From the NCBI RefSeq assembly GCF_022836495.1, contig NZ_BQXM01000043.1, forward strand, positions 1-39,850: a stretch of 39,850 nt of DNA, written 5' to 3'. Below, one piece after another: positions 23,425-31,438 of the stretch. The DNA comes from Desulforhabdus sp. TSK. Its GTDB lineage: Bacteria > Desulfobacterota > Syntrophobacteria > Syntrophobacterales > Syntrophobacteraceae. Positions within the stretch are counted from its first letter, which is position 1, and each line of letters opens with the position of its first letter. Under the pieces are notes generated by a model that saw nothing but the letters and a program-made list of their open reading frames with translations, ran no database searches and had not been told where the DNA came from. Position numbers and translations under genes: made by a program.

Positions 23425-24456
23425 TCAGGCGTAGAGCCCTTTGATGTTGCGGTGCAGTTCGCGGGTTTTTTCCATGCGGACCCGGTCCCTGTCGAGGCAG
23501 ATGGCCTCCAGTTCCTGCTGGAGGGGGATCATTTGGGATGCATCATGGGGTGTCCCGGCCCTGTGGGCGTCGATCATGGCCCGATAGATGGATATCATCC
23601 GGCTGACGAGGCTGACGGCATACTCCCTTCCCTGAACCTTGAGGGTGGTGAGGCCGATGTCCATGTAATCCCACAGCTCCCTCCCATTGATGACGAAAGC
23701 CACATTGGGGTGAAGGCGGATGCGTTCGTTGATGGCTTCGATTTCTCCACGTGAACGTCCCCGCTGGCTCAAGACTTTACGTCGCTGTTCGTCCGTCAGC
23801 AGGCACAGGCGGAAGCAACTGCCGCTTCTGTCAGGCCATCCCTCGTATTCCACAATTTTGTTTCCGTCCTCGTCGACATGAGTTCGCCGAATATAGGAAT
23901 CACTGATGAGCTCGTGAAAGGCGCAGTTGCCGACGCCGCCGACGCAGCGATTGCCGTGCACGAGCACCTCCGCTCCCAAGCCCTCGGCGTCTGCGGCCTC
24001 CTTGAAGGCCCTGACTTTCTCGACGGTGTTGATTTCGGTGCCGGCGACGATTTGGCTCGCTCCATACGCTTTGTACTGTGCCATTTGGGACCGTGTCTGA
24101 ATGTTGCAGCCGACGCTGGCGTGAATGAGGAGCTCAGGGAAGTTGTGCTTCACCATCTGCATGACCGCGGGGGTTTTGACGATGACCCCTTCAGCACCCC
24201 AGGCGGCGTACCTGGCGATTTTGCCCAGGAGGATCATCTGTCTGTCCTCGGGAATCTCGGCATTGAGGGCGATACGGACCTTTCCCCCGAAGGATCGGGC
24301 GATCTCGACGGATTCCTTGATCTGTGAGTCCTCCATCTCCCAGGCGCATTTGCGGCGGCTGAAGCCCTTGGAGCCGACATAAACCGAATCGGCACCCTGG
24401 GCAAAAACACCTTCAACCATCTCCAAACTCCCACCAGGCGCCAGAAGTTCATTCAC
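23425..24456 (-). CDS. U32-family protein (peptidase U32 fold)
   Basis: U32 proteins include tRNA-hydroxylation (TrhP), rRNA-hydroxylation (RlhA) and UbiU/UbiV-type proteins; the substrate here is unknown. The N-terminus [20 protein letters not shown] and [12 protein letters not shown] match the family. Later come [20 protein letters not shown] and the Cys set in [15 protein letters not shown] and [10 protein letters not shown], a possible iron-sulfur site. I chose GTG 24456 because AGGAGG lies 6 nt before it and the family usually starts right at ELLAP; ATG 24471 or 24495 are longer options. It has 343 residues. It is separated from its neighbours and probably a single gene. Confidence 0.82.
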   Translation of the reverse strand: MNELLAPGGSLEMVEGVFAQGADSVYVGSKGFSRRKCAWEMEDSQIKESVEIARSFGGKVRIALNAEIPEDRQMILLGKIARYAAWGAEGVIVKTPAVMQMVKHNFPELLIHASVGCNIQTRSQMAQYKAYGASQIVAGTEINTVEKVRAFKEAADAEGLGAEVLVHGNRCVGGVGNCAFHELISDSYIRRTHVDEDGNKIVEYEGWPDRSGSCFRLCLLTDEQRRKVLSQRGRSRGEIEAINERIRLHPNVAFVINGRELWDYMDIGLTTLKVQGREYAVSLVSRMISIYRAMIDAHRAGTPHDASQMIPLQQELEAICLDRDRVRMEKTRELHRNIKGLYA

Positions 24457-24692
24457 GGGGACCCTCCTCATACGCTCTATCGTCCTTTCTTTCATAGCGG
24501 TTTATAGCTCAGTGAACCATATAGGTTTCAAGTATAGACAAAAACCGACTGAAATTCAATTCCAGGTCAAGACCGCAATGGATCTCCTACCGGCTGTCTC
24601 AACGTCTTGAGGTTTCAAGGCTTTGTTTGTTGTAGGAGCATCGAATCGAAAGATCTGAAGGACATTGGTCAGAACGAGCCGGCAAAAATCCC

Positions 24693-25631
24693 TCAAAAAG
24701 CGGAAAGACATTGGCGAACGTTCGACCAGGGGAATCGAGCCCCAGGGCACTGGGTGTTGGCGCCGTCCACATCTCTGTGGCCCTTCACGTTGCAGGCGGG
24801 TATCTTGTAATACGTGCAAAGCGTTTGGAGGAGGTAAGCCAGGGAATCCAGTTGAGCGGGGGTTGGACAGTCCTGGGTGAAATTGCCCACCAGGGCGATG
24901 CCGATCCCACCTTCATTCATACCGTTCGCCTTGCAATGGGCGCCACGCTGCTGCTTGATCCAGCGGGGAGCGACCTCGATTTGACCGTCTCCCTTTCCCA
25001 GGCTTCCGTTGTCGATGAGAAAATGATAACCCAGCCCGTTCCAGAAGCCCCGATCCTGATGGTTTCGATCGATGAGTGAGGCCTTGCCGATGTCTGTGGC
25101 AGTGTGATGGAGGATGATGTATTTCCACTTCGAACTGGGGTAGAGGGAAATGACATGCCGCATGACTTTGGCACCGGGAATGGTCAGCTTTTGCCCAATG
25201 CTGATGGAATCAGAGGGCTTCAGGTGGTTGGCCTGGTAAATGGATTCCTCTGAAACGCCATACATTCTTGAAATGCGCCAGATGGTTTCCAGGGGACCCA
25301 CCTCATGGACTACCGTTTTACGGGAATCCAGGCTGGTGAGAGGTCTCTCCACCACACACACCCCTGAGGAGCTTTTGGGAACATAGCCGGGTGAAGAGGG
25401 GGCAGGCGCCCGGGGCGCTGCAGAGGGAATCCCGGCCGAAGGGGAGGACGGCCTCGATGGGTAGGTGCTCATGGGCGGTTTGCGTGAGTGAGTGGGAGAA
25501 TAAGAATCTTCGGGAGGCGGGGGAGCATAATAGGTTTTGCCTCCGCAGGCATGCACGGTGAGCACTACGATCACCATGAGCAGCAATCGTGCGAGCTCTC
25601 GAATGAATATGGAAAAAGGCAATTTCTGCAT
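24693..25631 (-). CDS. Lipoprotein N-acetylmuramoyl-L-alanine amidase (LysM + Amidase_2)
   Basis: Peptidoglycan amidase of the PGRP/AmpD fold. The N-terminal signal with LTVHAC is an imperfect lipobox (Cys about residue 29). A Pro/Ser-rich spacer follows (about 35-90), then a LysM domain (VGPLETIWRISRMYGVSEESIYQANHL, QKLTIPG). The Zn-dependent amidase domain has ligands in YIILHHTAT (His), KGHRDVDGANTQCPG (His and Cys) and the substrate region FWNGLGYHFLIDNG. The order LysM then amidase on a long spacer suits anchoring in the outer membrane and action on the sacculus. No strong Shine-Dalgarno sequence is seen at ATG 25631. Confidence 0.88.
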   Translation of the reverse strand: MQKLPFSIFIRELARLLLMVIVVLTVHACGGKTYYAPPPPEDSYSPTHSRKPPMSTYPSRPSSPSAGIPSAAPRAPAPSSPGYVPKSSSGVCVVERPLTSLDSRKTVVHEVGPLETIWRISRMYGVSEESIYQANHLKPSDSISIGQKLTIPGAKVMRHVISLYPSSKWKYIILHHTATDIGKASLIDRNHQDRGFWNGLGYHFLIDNGSLGKGDGQIEVAPRWIKQQRGAHCKANGMNEGGIGIALVGNFTQDCPTPAQLDSLAYLLQTLCTYYKIPACNVKGHRDVDGANTQCPGARFPWSNVRQCLSAF

Positions 25632-25782
25632 GCGATCACTGTAAGTGAGGAGAAAGTTTGATTGATCAGTTCAAGCCAATAATAATGGCCTGCAGGGTTT
25701 TTGCAAGGATGAAATTCTGGTGAGTGTTCGGCTGCCGGGGGAGGGGAATGCCCCGTGGATCGGTTGGGAACGGGACGGCGGA

Positions 25783-25825
25783 CAAAAAAGCGCGGGACAG
25801 ATGCCTTGCCTGGACTCCGTCCCGC
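25783..25825 (-). terminator. Terminator of the hcp-HD-ferredoxin unit
   Basis: On the minus strand GCGGGAC (25825-25819) pairs with GTCCCGC (25798-25792) over a 20-nt loop, followed by GC and six T (25789-25783, GCTTTTTTG). It lies 59 nt after the ferredoxin-like gene stop. Confidence 0.75.
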
Positions 25826-25883
25826 ACTCTGGCTTTTGAAGGATGCTCGTGAAAGAGGTGGGTGGCGGGGGAGCTTTTCGCCC

Positions 25884-26633
25884 TCAGGCGACTTTTTGCT
25901 CCTTGTGCAGGATTTCCCCCCGCACGCTGATGACAACCTCCTTTATGGGAATTTCCTTACCGGCCGCTTCCATCCCCTTCCGAACGATGGCGGGGAGAGC
26001 GGAGCAGCAGGGGACCTCCATTTCGACGACGGTGACGCTTTGGATGTTGGCGACACGGAAGATTTCCGCGAATCTCTTGATGTATTCCTCTGCATTATCG
26101 AATTTCGGGCAACCCAGCATGACGGCTTTCCCCTGGAGGAAGTCGCGATGAAAGTTTGGGTAGGCCACAGGAGTACAATCCGCGACAACCAGGAGATCGG
26201 CCCCCTGCAGAAATGGGGCAGTGGGGGGCACGAGTCGGACCTGTACCGGCCAGTGGGAAAGGGCCGACGAGGTTTCTTCCTGAAACCTGGGGCGGTTGAC
26301 GTCCTGGCAGGAGACGTTGAAGGTCTGGATCTGGCTCGACGGACACCCACACGCCAGGGATGGTTTTGCAGCCTGCTGCTGTTTTTCTTTTTGTGCCAGG
26401 TAATGCTCCACCGCTTCGGGATCGAAGTCTTCGGCTTCACGTTCAATGATCTTCAGAGCTCCCTGGGGACACTCTCCCAGGCAGGCGCCCAGTCCGTCAC
26501 AGTAGGAATCCTTGACGATTTTCGCCTTGCCGTCGATGATCTCAATGGCTCCCTCCGCACAGGCAAGCACACATTGTCCGCAACCGTCGCAGCGTTCTTC
26601 ATTTATCTCTATGATTTTTCTTATGATCTTCAT
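25884..26633 (-). CDS. Ferredoxin-type 4Fe-4S protein with C-terminal domain, hcp-associated
   Basis: The N-terminus has a classic cluster motif ERCDGCGQCVLACAEGAIEI and a second Cys set CDGLGACLGECPQGAL. A middle segment with CGCPSS and a C-terminal domain with DLLVVADCTPVAYPNF, VMLGCPKFDNAEEYIKRF and VEMEVPCCSALPAIV follow. It looks like an electron-transfer protein with extra Cys-rich sites, probably cytoplasmic and soluble; partner unknown. It is the last gene of the minus-strand unit after hcp and the HD protein, 31 nt downstream, with GGGGAG before the ATG. The place suggests electron supply or iron-sulfur protection in nitrosative stress, which is inference. Confidence 0.75.
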   Translation of the reverse strand: MKIIRKIIEINEERCDGCGQCVLACAEGAIEIIDGKAKIVKDSYCDGLGACLGECPQGALKIIEREAEDFDPEAVEHYLAQKEKQQQAAKPSLACGCPSSQIQTFNVSCQDVNRPRFQEETSSALSHWPVQVRLVPPTAPFLQGADLLVVADCTPVAYPNFHRDFLQGKAVMLGCPKFDNAEEYIKRFAEIFRVANIQSVTVVEMEVPCCSALPAIVRKGMEAAGKEIPIKEVVISVRGEILHKEQKVA

Positions 26634-26664
26634 TCTCTAACTCCCCGTGGATATTCTGTGTCCA

Positions 26665-27393
26665 TTATTTCGAGAGGACCTCTCGGGCGATCTTCTTGCC
26701 CGTTTCCGTCAGGAAACTTTTCTCGATCACCTGGGTCAGGCGCTCAGGGGCCATGGGCGCTTCGTTGTGGCTTTCCAGGAGGTTGACAATGAGGTCCGCA
26801 TCGTAAAGGCATTTGAAATTGGTCGTTTCCGTGTCCCTGGGATGATGGTGATGTCCCACGATGTCGCATACCTCTTCCGTCAAATCTTCCCGTGCCTCCA
26901 AACGCGTCAGAATGTCGCGGGCGATGGGAGGGCCCTCTTCTTCCTGGTAGCGTGCGGCGGTGCTGTTGTATTTGCGCTCGGCTTCCTTGATGCCGATGTC
27001 ATGCAGGTAAGCTGCGGTGAGCACCACGGCGGGCTCACCCTGCTCTTCCTTCACAATGCGCTCGGCATATTGAGCCACCTTGCCGGCGTGGCCGATACGC
27101 TTGAAGTCCTGCTTGAAATAACGTTTCATCTCCAATGCCACGCGATCTTTGAGGAGATTCTCCCGCTGGGCGAGCAGTTCGGGGGGCAGGTTCCCGAGGC
27201 ATTGGGCTGCAAATTTACAGTAGGAAGCACATCCGAAATCCATTTTTGGGTTCGCGAATTTGTGTCCGCAGTTTCTGCACTTGCGGGTGGCTTCGTCTTT
27301 GAAAAATTCCACTGCGTGGCCACACTGGGGGCATTCCGCCTCAAAAATGGCTCCCGGTTCCCAGTAACGGCTATCTTGTCCAGGACATTTCAT
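26665..27393 (-). CDS. HD-domain hydrolase with N-terminal zinc-ribbon-like region
   Basis: The N-terminal 60 residues carry two CxxC pairs (ECPQCGH, KCRNCGH) and further Cys (DFGCASYCKFAAQCLG), suggesting a zinc or cluster site. Residues about 90-230 are an HD phosphohydrolase domain: IGHAGKVAQYAERIV, AAYLHDIG (the HD pair), DIVGHHHHPRD and YDADLIVNLLE. The substrate is unknown; HD proteins cleave phosphoesters, often of nucleotides. It lies 131 nt after hcp and 31 nt before the ferredoxin-like gene. AGGAG lies 8 nt before the ATG. Conservation next to hcp in other anaerobes would point to a role in NO or redox stress; I cannot check that. Confidence 0.78.
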   Translation of the reverse strand: MKCPGQDSRYWEPGAIFEAECPQCGHAVEFFKDEATRKCRNCGHKFANPKMDFGCASYCKFAAQCLGNLPPELLAQRENLLKDRVALEMKRYFKQDFKRIGHAGKVAQYAERIVKEEQGEPAVVLTAAYLHDIGIKEAERKYNSTAARYQEEEGPPIARDILTRLEAREDLTEEVCDIVGHHHHPRDTETTNFKCLYDADLIVNLLESHNEAPMAPERLTQVIEKSFLTETGKKIAREVLSK

Positions 27394-27447
27394 CTCTTTT
27401 TCTCCTCATCACCGCCCAGTTTCTGCCGGCTTACGCTGTCTGCGTCC

Positions 27448-27471
27448 GGGTGGGGCCCGCAGGCCCCACCC
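27448..27471. other. Perfect GC-rich hairpin between hcp and the HD gene
   Basis: GGGTGGGGCC (27448-27457), loop CGCA, GGCCCCACCC (27462-27471): ten perfect pairs, no T tract on either strand. It may set relative mRNA levels inside the operon (processing or partial termination) rather than end it. Confidence 0.6.
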
Positions 27472-27524
27472 GTCATACTTTCAATTCAATGTCACATGTT
27501 CATGCTGTCCCCACTCATACGGAA

Positions 27525-29153
27525 TCAGCCCAGAATGGTCTTGAGATCCTGGTCCACCGTGGAGATGGGTTTGATGTCGAAATTCTTCACCAGGACATCC
27601 AGCACGTTGGGGGTTACGAATGCGGGGAGAGACGGCCCCAGGCGAATATCCTTGATCCCCAGGTAGAGCAGTGTCAACAGGATGGCCACGGCCTTTTGTT
27701 CATACCAGGAAAGGATCATGGAAAGGGGCAGTTCATTCACTCCCACGTTGAAGGCCTTGGAGAGAGCCACGGCCACCTGGATGGCGGAGTAGGCATCGTT
27801 GCACTGTCCGACATCCAGAAGGCGGGGCAGACCGCCGATGGTGCCGAGGTCCTTATCGAAGAAACGGAACTTCCCGCAGGCCAGAGTCAAAACCACACAG
27901 TCCTTGGGGATTTTTTCCACAAATTCCGTGTAGTAGTTGCGGCCCGGCTTGGCGCCGTCGCAGCCGGCCACCAGGAAGAAGTGCCGGATGTCCTTGTTCT
28001 TGACGGCTTCGATGACCTTGTCCGCCACACCCAGGATAGTGTTTCGACCGAATCCTACCATGACTTCCTTGCCGGGGGCATCCTCCTGGAAACCGGGAAG
28101 CGCCAGGGCGCGGTCGATGACGGGCGAAAAATCCTTGTAGGTGACATGGGGAACCCCCGGCCATTCCACCAGTCCGGTGGTGAAGATGTTGGGCATGTAG
28201 GATTCCTGCGGCTTTTGAATGCAGTTGGTGGTCATGAGGATCGCCCCGGGGAACTGAGCGAACTCTTTCTGCTGGTTCTGCCACGCCGTTCCGTAATGTC
28301 CATAAAAATGGGGATACTTCTTCAATTCCGGATAGCCGTGGGTGGGAAGCATTTCACCGTGCGTATAGATGAAGATCCCTTTGCCCTCGGTCTGCTTCAG
28401 CAGCTCCGCCAGATCTTTCAGATCATGGCCGGAGACGAGGATCGCTTTGCCTTTCTTGTGGCCCAGGGGGACCTTGGTGGGCACCGGGTGGCCGTAGGTA
28501 CCGGTATTGCCGAAATCCAGGAGCTCCATGGTCCTCAGGTTCACTTCACCGCACTTGAGCACGAGGCCGATCCAGTCATTGAGGCCCAGGTCCTTGTTCA
28601 AAGGGGCTGCGAGCCCTTCCTGCAGGAAAGCGTAGACCGTATTGTCCTCCTGCCCGAGGATCTGTGCGTGATCGGCATAGGCTGCAACGCCCTTCAAGCC
28701 GAAAAGCAAAATGTGCTGCAGGGAGAGGATATCGGCGTCAATGGTGGGGTCCGATTTGAGGCCGACCTTCTCAGCCTGAGCCAGGAGTCCCTCCATGTTC
28801 GCGGCCGGCTGAAAAACCGCAGCGTCCTGGGGGAAGTCACCTTTGCCGCCGGCGGCCTTCACCTTGCCCTTCAGGGCATCCCGCTTCTGAACGGTGCGTC
28901 CGATCAGTTTGACGAGGCTCTCGCCGTCGAAGTTGACGTTCGTCAGGGTGGAGAAAAGGGCTTCGCAGGTGAATACGTCGGCTTCATGGTCTTCCACGCC
29001 CACTTTGCGGCCTTCTACCGCAACGAGGGAAAGGCCTCTCAGAGCGTAAACCAGAAGGTCCTGCAGAGCCGCTACTTCGGGTTGCTTGCCACATACGCCG
29101 ATCTTGGTGCATCCTTCGCCCTTTGCCGCCTGCTCACATTGATAACAAAACAT
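27525..29153 (-). CDS. hcp: Hybrid cluster protein (hydroxylamine reductase / NO-stress protein)
   Basis: Cytoplasmic Fe-S protein with a cubane cluster and the unique Fe-S-O hybrid cluster, linked to removal of NO or hydroxylamine in anaerobes. The N-terminal MFCYQCEQAA with Cys at 3, 6, 15 and 21 (C-x2-C-x8-C-x5-C) is the class I spacing found in strict anaerobes. GKAILVSGHDLKDLAELL, THGEMLPTHGYP, GAILMTTNCIQKP, FLVAGCDGAKPGRNY, LTLACGKFRF and DVGQCNDAYSAIQVA supply hybrid-cluster Cys, His and Glu ligands. Length 542 is normal. GAGAGG precedes the ATG. Upstream are a Fnr-type operator and -10 box. No hcr reductase is adjacent. Confidence 0.96.
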   Translation of the reverse strand: MFCYQCEQAAKGEGCTKIGVCGKQPEVAALQDLLVYALRGLSLVAVEGRKVGVEDHEADVFTCEALFSTLTNVNFDGESLVKLIGRTVQKRDALKGKVKAAGGKGDFPQDAAVFQPAANMEGLLAQAEKVGLKSDPTIDADILSLQHILLFGLKGVAAYADHAQILGQEDNTVYAFLQEGLAAPLNKDLGLNDWIGLVLKCGEVNLRTMELLDFGNTGTYGHPVPTKVPLGHKKGKAILVSGHDLKDLAELLKQTEGKGIFIYTHGEMLPTHGYPELKKYPHFYGHYGTAWQNQQKEFAQFPGAILMTTNCIQKPQESYMPNIFTTGLVEWPGVPHVTYKDFSPVIDRALALPGFQEDAPGKEVMVGFGRNTILGVADKVIEAVKNKDIRHFFLVAGCDGAKPGRNYYTEFVEKIPKDCVVLTLACGKFRFFDKDLGTIGGLPRLLDVGQCNDAYSAIQVAVALSKAFNVGVNELPLSMILSWYEQKAVAILLTLLYLGIKDIRLGPSLPAFVTPNVLDVLVKNFDIKPISTVDQDLKTILG

Positions 29154-29232
29154 GGTATTGTTCCTCTCTATTTGTCATTAGTTAAGTGAAAATTTTAATC
29201 ACCCTTTGAACGTTCGCTTTACTCTTGAGCGT

Positions 29233-29276
29233 ATTCTAGGGGGGCTTTCTCAAAAGGACCTTGATTCAAGTCAAGG
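29233..29276 (-). promoter_or_regulatory. hcp promoter with class-II Fnr/HcpR-type operator
   Basis: The operator TTGATTCAAGTCAA occupies 29261-29274 within an 18-bp palindrome (29259-29276). On the minus strand -10 box TAGAAT lies at 29238-29233. The predicted start is near 29226, placing the operator centre at about -41.5, the classic activator position for the Crp/Fnr family. The leader to the hcp ATG is about 73 nt. Confidence 0.75.
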
Positions 29277-29426
29277 AATCCCATTTTTTCCACGGGAGGC
29301 CTCGATTTGCCTGATGTAGCCGTATTTTCTTGCACAAAGTTCATTGAGGCATTCCCGAAATTATTATAACCTTTTGTTGTTCCGCCTTCGTGTGGGTAAA
29401 CATAAGCCATCCGGGTTTTCCGGGCT

Positions 29427-29440
29427 TTGACTTGAGTCAA
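29427..29440 (+). promoter_or_regulatory. Second Fnr/HcpR-type operator, before the regulator gene
   Basis: TTGACTTGAGTCAA is a palindrome with TTGAC/GTCAA half sites. It differs from the reverse complement of the hcp operator by one base of 14. It ends 38 nt before the regulator ATG. A weak promoter, TTGTTG-17-TAAACA (29374-29402), would start near 29409, so this operator would lie downstream of the start and could cause autorepression. Confidence 0.7.
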
Positions 29441-29478
29441 TGGGATGCGAAATTTTTGACCGAGAAGGAGAGGTGTAC

Positions 29479-30165
29479 ATGGAGCTGGTAAAACACGTAG
29501 CTGAAATCCCCCTTTTCCAGGGACTGCCGGACGTACAGCTCCGTGCCTTGGTCGATATTTGTGTGGATCAGGAATGCAAAAAGGGGAAAATGCTCTTTTC
29601 GGAGGGATCGGAGGCCACCGGGTTTTATGTCATCCTTTCGGGAAAGGTGAAGATCTTCAAGCTGTCATTGGAGGGCAAAGAACAGATCCTCCATATTTTC
29701 GGAAAGGGAGATTTCTTTGGAGAAGTACCCGTCTTTGCGGGGGGCAAGTACCCGGCCCATGCGGTGACGCTGGAAGCTTCGCGACTCCTTTTTTTCCCGA
29801 GGCAGGCTTTCATGGAACTGCTGCGGAAGGAACCCTCCCTGGCGACCAACATGCTGGCCATCCTTGCCCACCGGTTGCGGCGTTTCACGCACCTCATCGA
29901 AGATCTGTCCCTCAAGGAAGTTCCCGGAAGGCTGGCGGCGTACCTCCTGTATTTGAGCGACCGGAATAAATCCTCGGACAACTTCGACCTGGACATCACC
30001 AAAGGGCAGCTGGCAAGCCTCCTGGGGACCATCCCGGAAACCCTGTCCCGCATTTTCGCCAAAATGAGCCAGCAGGAGTACATCCAGGTGGAAGGGCGCA
30101 GGATCCACCTGCTGGATCGGAGCGCCCTGGAAGGTCTTGCGGTGGGAGAAAAATTCGAGGGCTGA
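29479..30165 (+). CDS. Crp/Fnr-family transcription regulator, probably of HcpR type
   Basis: Transcribed divergently from hcp. The N-terminal cyclic-nucleotide-binding-like beta barrel (FSEGSEATGFYVILSGKVKIF, GKGDFFGEVPVFAGG) and long dimer helix are followed by a winged helix. The recognition helix TIPETLSRIFAKM has the E-x-x-S-R pattern that in Fnr reads TTGA half sites, consistent with the two TTGAC/T operators nearby. Only two Cys (CVDQEC) lie in the N-terminal region, so an Fnr four-Cys cluster is absent; NO or heme sensing, as in HcpR, is possible. ATG 29479 has AAGGAGAGG upstream; the in-frame ATG at 29440 would overlap the operator. Confidence 0.85.
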   Translation: MELVKHVAEIPLFQGLPDVQLRALVDICVDQECKKGKMLFSEGSEATGFYVILSGKVKIFKLSLEGKEQILHIFGKGDFFGEVPVFAGGKYPAHAVTLEASRLLFFPRQAFMELLRKEPSLATNMLAILAHRLRRFTHLIEDLSLKEVPGRLAAYLLYLSDRNKSSDNFDLDITKGQLASLLGTIPETLSRIFAKMSQQEYIQVEGRRIHLLDRSALEGLAVGEKFEG

Positions 30166-30185
30166 AGAGGCATTCCAGCAGTCCG

Positions 30186-30761
30186 TCAGGTTTTCTTGAT
30201 TTCCATCCCTGCGCTGAAGGCTGCCGCCAGTTCCTTCCCGAGGTTATGATAGGTCTTTTTCGAGCCGGGGCAGAAGACGATGGGATCGATCTTTTGGACA
30301 TCCGGCTGGCCGTCGGTGAGACACGCTTCCGAGGCATGGACCTCTTCGATCTGGCCGATGAGGAAGGCATGGCTTCCAAGGTTGAGGATGTGGACGACTT
30401 TGCATTCCAGGTTCAAAGGGCACTGCTGGATGAGAGGAGCGTCTTTGAGCTTCCCGTAAAAGACCTGGAACTTGCACTGGGTCGTCTTGTCTTCCTTGGT
30501 GCCGGAAACGATGCCGCAGTAATCTGTTTCTTTGACCAGGTCGGCAGAGGGAACATTGATGGAAAATGTGCCGCATTCCTTGATTCCCTTGAGGGTGTAG
30601 CGGTGGTGCTGCAGGGCGACGCTCACCATGGGGGGATTGCTGTTGGCGATGCCGCTCCAGGCCGCCGTCATGAAATTGGGCCTTCCGTCGACGTTGGAGC
30701 CGATCAGAAAGGCAGGCAGGGGGTAGAGCAGAGTCTGTGGACCGAGTGCAACTTTTTTCAT
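30186..30761 (-). CDS. Flavoredoxin / flavin reductase-like FMN-binding protein
   Basis: An FMN-binding split-barrel protein of the flavoredoxin group, about 191 residues, common in sulfate reducers and methanogens; a soluble electron carrier or flavin reductase. PLPAFLIGSNVDGRPNFMTAAW, NPPMVSVALQHHRYT, GTFSINVPSADLVKETDYCG and LIGQIEEVHA match the fold. AAGGAGG lies 8 nt before the ATG. It converges on the regulator gene (20 bp between stops). Placement next to the hcp block suggests a redox link, but no Fnr-type operator is seen before it. Confidence 0.85.
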   Translation of the reverse strand: MKKVALGPQTLLYPLPAFLIGSNVDGRPNFMTAAWSGIANSNPPMVSVALQHHRYTLKGIKECGTFSINVPSADLVKETDYCGIVSGTKEDKTTQCKFQVFYGKLKDAPLIQQCPLNLECKVVHILNLGSHAFLIGQIEEVHASEACLTDGQPDVQKIDPIVFCPGSKKTYHNLGKELAAAFSAGMEIKKT

Positions 30762-30830
30762 GTGGAAATCCTCCTTTGCTATACTCGTTTTGGTTAAGAA
30801 GTTACATTTTCAGGTCGCTCCATGCTCTTT

Positions 30831-30886
30831 GTAGGAGCGGCTTCCAGCCGCGACCGACTCACGTCGCGGCTGGAAGCCGCTCCTAC
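30831..30886. repeat. REPIN-like paired REP hairpin 5 (variant A)
   Basis: Arms 30831-30853 and 30864-30886 are perfect reverse complements (GTAGGA, GCGGCT/AGCCGC) separated by 10 nt, the tightest spacing in the window. Confidence 0.95.
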
Positions 30887-31122
30887 AAAAACGAGGCTTT
30901 TCATCCTCAATAGGTATAAATGGAAAAAGCCGTGCTGAATGCCTCATTCCGACGCTGGGCCTTGAAAGGTGCGTCAGTCGTACCGAAGGGCGGAGGAAAT
31001 CCTCTCCTCAGGTGCAGGTTAAGCTATTGTATGATTGAAATGAAGTCAAGGAGGCTGCTGAGTGGGCATGTCGCGCTTCGAGGGCGTGAATCTCCCAGCT
31101 TCCAAAAGTGAAGATTTACTCC

Positions 31123-31151
31123 TTGACACTCCCAGGGGACCATGCTAAAAG
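31123..31151 (+). promoter_or_regulatory. tRNA-Lys promoter
   Basis: TTGACA (31123-31128), 17-bp spacer, TAAAAG (31146-31151). The predicted start near 31158 is about 25 nt before the tRNA. Confidence 0.8.
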
Positions 31152-31182
31152 CGAGCTTCTGTTTGGGTGGTGATCACATTTT

Positions 31183-31258
31183 GGGCCGTTAACTCAGCAG
31201 GTAGAGTATCTGCCTTTTAAGCAGAGAGTCGCCGGTTCGAATCCAGCACGGCCCACCA
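31183..31258 (+). tRNA. tRNA-Lys (anticodon TTT)
   Basis: A 76-nt cloverleaf with encoded CCA. The acceptor stem GGGCCGT/ACGGCCC is perfect; the D stem is ACTC/GAGT; the anticodon stem TCTGC/GCAGA encloses loop CTTTTAA. The T stem GCCGG/CCAGC has one C-A mismatch around loop TTCGAAT, where GCCGG/CCGGC would be expected. Confidence 0.95.
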
Positions 31259-31268
31259 AACAAAAGAC

Positions 31269-31297
31269 TTGACAAGTGGGGAAGCTTTCGATAAAAG
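31269..31297 (+). promoter_or_regulatory. tRNA-Glu promoter
   Basis: TTGACA (31269-31274), 17-bp spacer, TAAAAG (31292-31297). The -35, -10 and spacer length are identical to those of tRNA-Lys. It lies wholly in the 55 nt between the two tRNAs, so tRNA-Glu can be made independently. Confidence 0.8.
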
Positions 31298-31313
31298 CAT
31301 CCTCACTTTTGAG

Positions 31314-31391
31314 GTCCCCATCGTCTAGCCCGGTCCAGGACACCGGCCTTTCACGCCGGCAACACCGGTTCAAATCCGGTTGGGGACGCCA
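31314..31391 (+). tRNA. tRNA-Glu (anticodon TTC)
   Basis: A 78-nt cloverleaf with encoded CCA. The acceptor GTCCCCA/TGGGGAC is perfect, the anticodon stem CCGGC/GCCGG encloses CTTTCAC, and the T arm is ACCGG-TTCAAAT-CCGGT. A terminator follows at 31400. Confidence 0.95.
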
Positions 31392-31399
31392 AATACAGC

Positions 31400-31438
31400 A
31401 AGGGTTTGCGGAAGTGTCACGCAGACCCTTTTTCTTTT
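31400..31438 (+). terminator. Rho-independent terminator after tRNA-Glu
   Basis: AAGGGTTTGCG (31400-31410) pairs with CGCAGACCCTT (31420-31430) with one G-T pair and a 9-nt loop, followed by a T-rich tract to 31438 (TTTTTCTTTT). Confidence 0.9.

Larger units (their letters stand above)
30762..31182. other. Intergenic region before the tRNA pair
   Basis: 421 bp. It holds a paired REP hairpin (30831-30886) and the tRNA-Lys promoter (31123-31151). A 63-codon open frame at 30920-31111 has no ribosome binding site and no recognisable content; I do not call it. Confidence 0.5.

Noticed and set aside
24630-24650. Possible seventh REP
   Set aside because: Only TGTAGGAGC matches; the hairpin arm and inverted partner are absent. 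At most a remnant.
27450-29189. Open frame on the plus strand antisense to hcp
   Set aside because: Mirror of hcp codons; no ribosome binding site or recognisable domain.
30920-31111. 63-codon plus-strand frame
   Set aside because: No ribosome binding site, no recognisable content, lies between a REPIN and a tRNA promoter.
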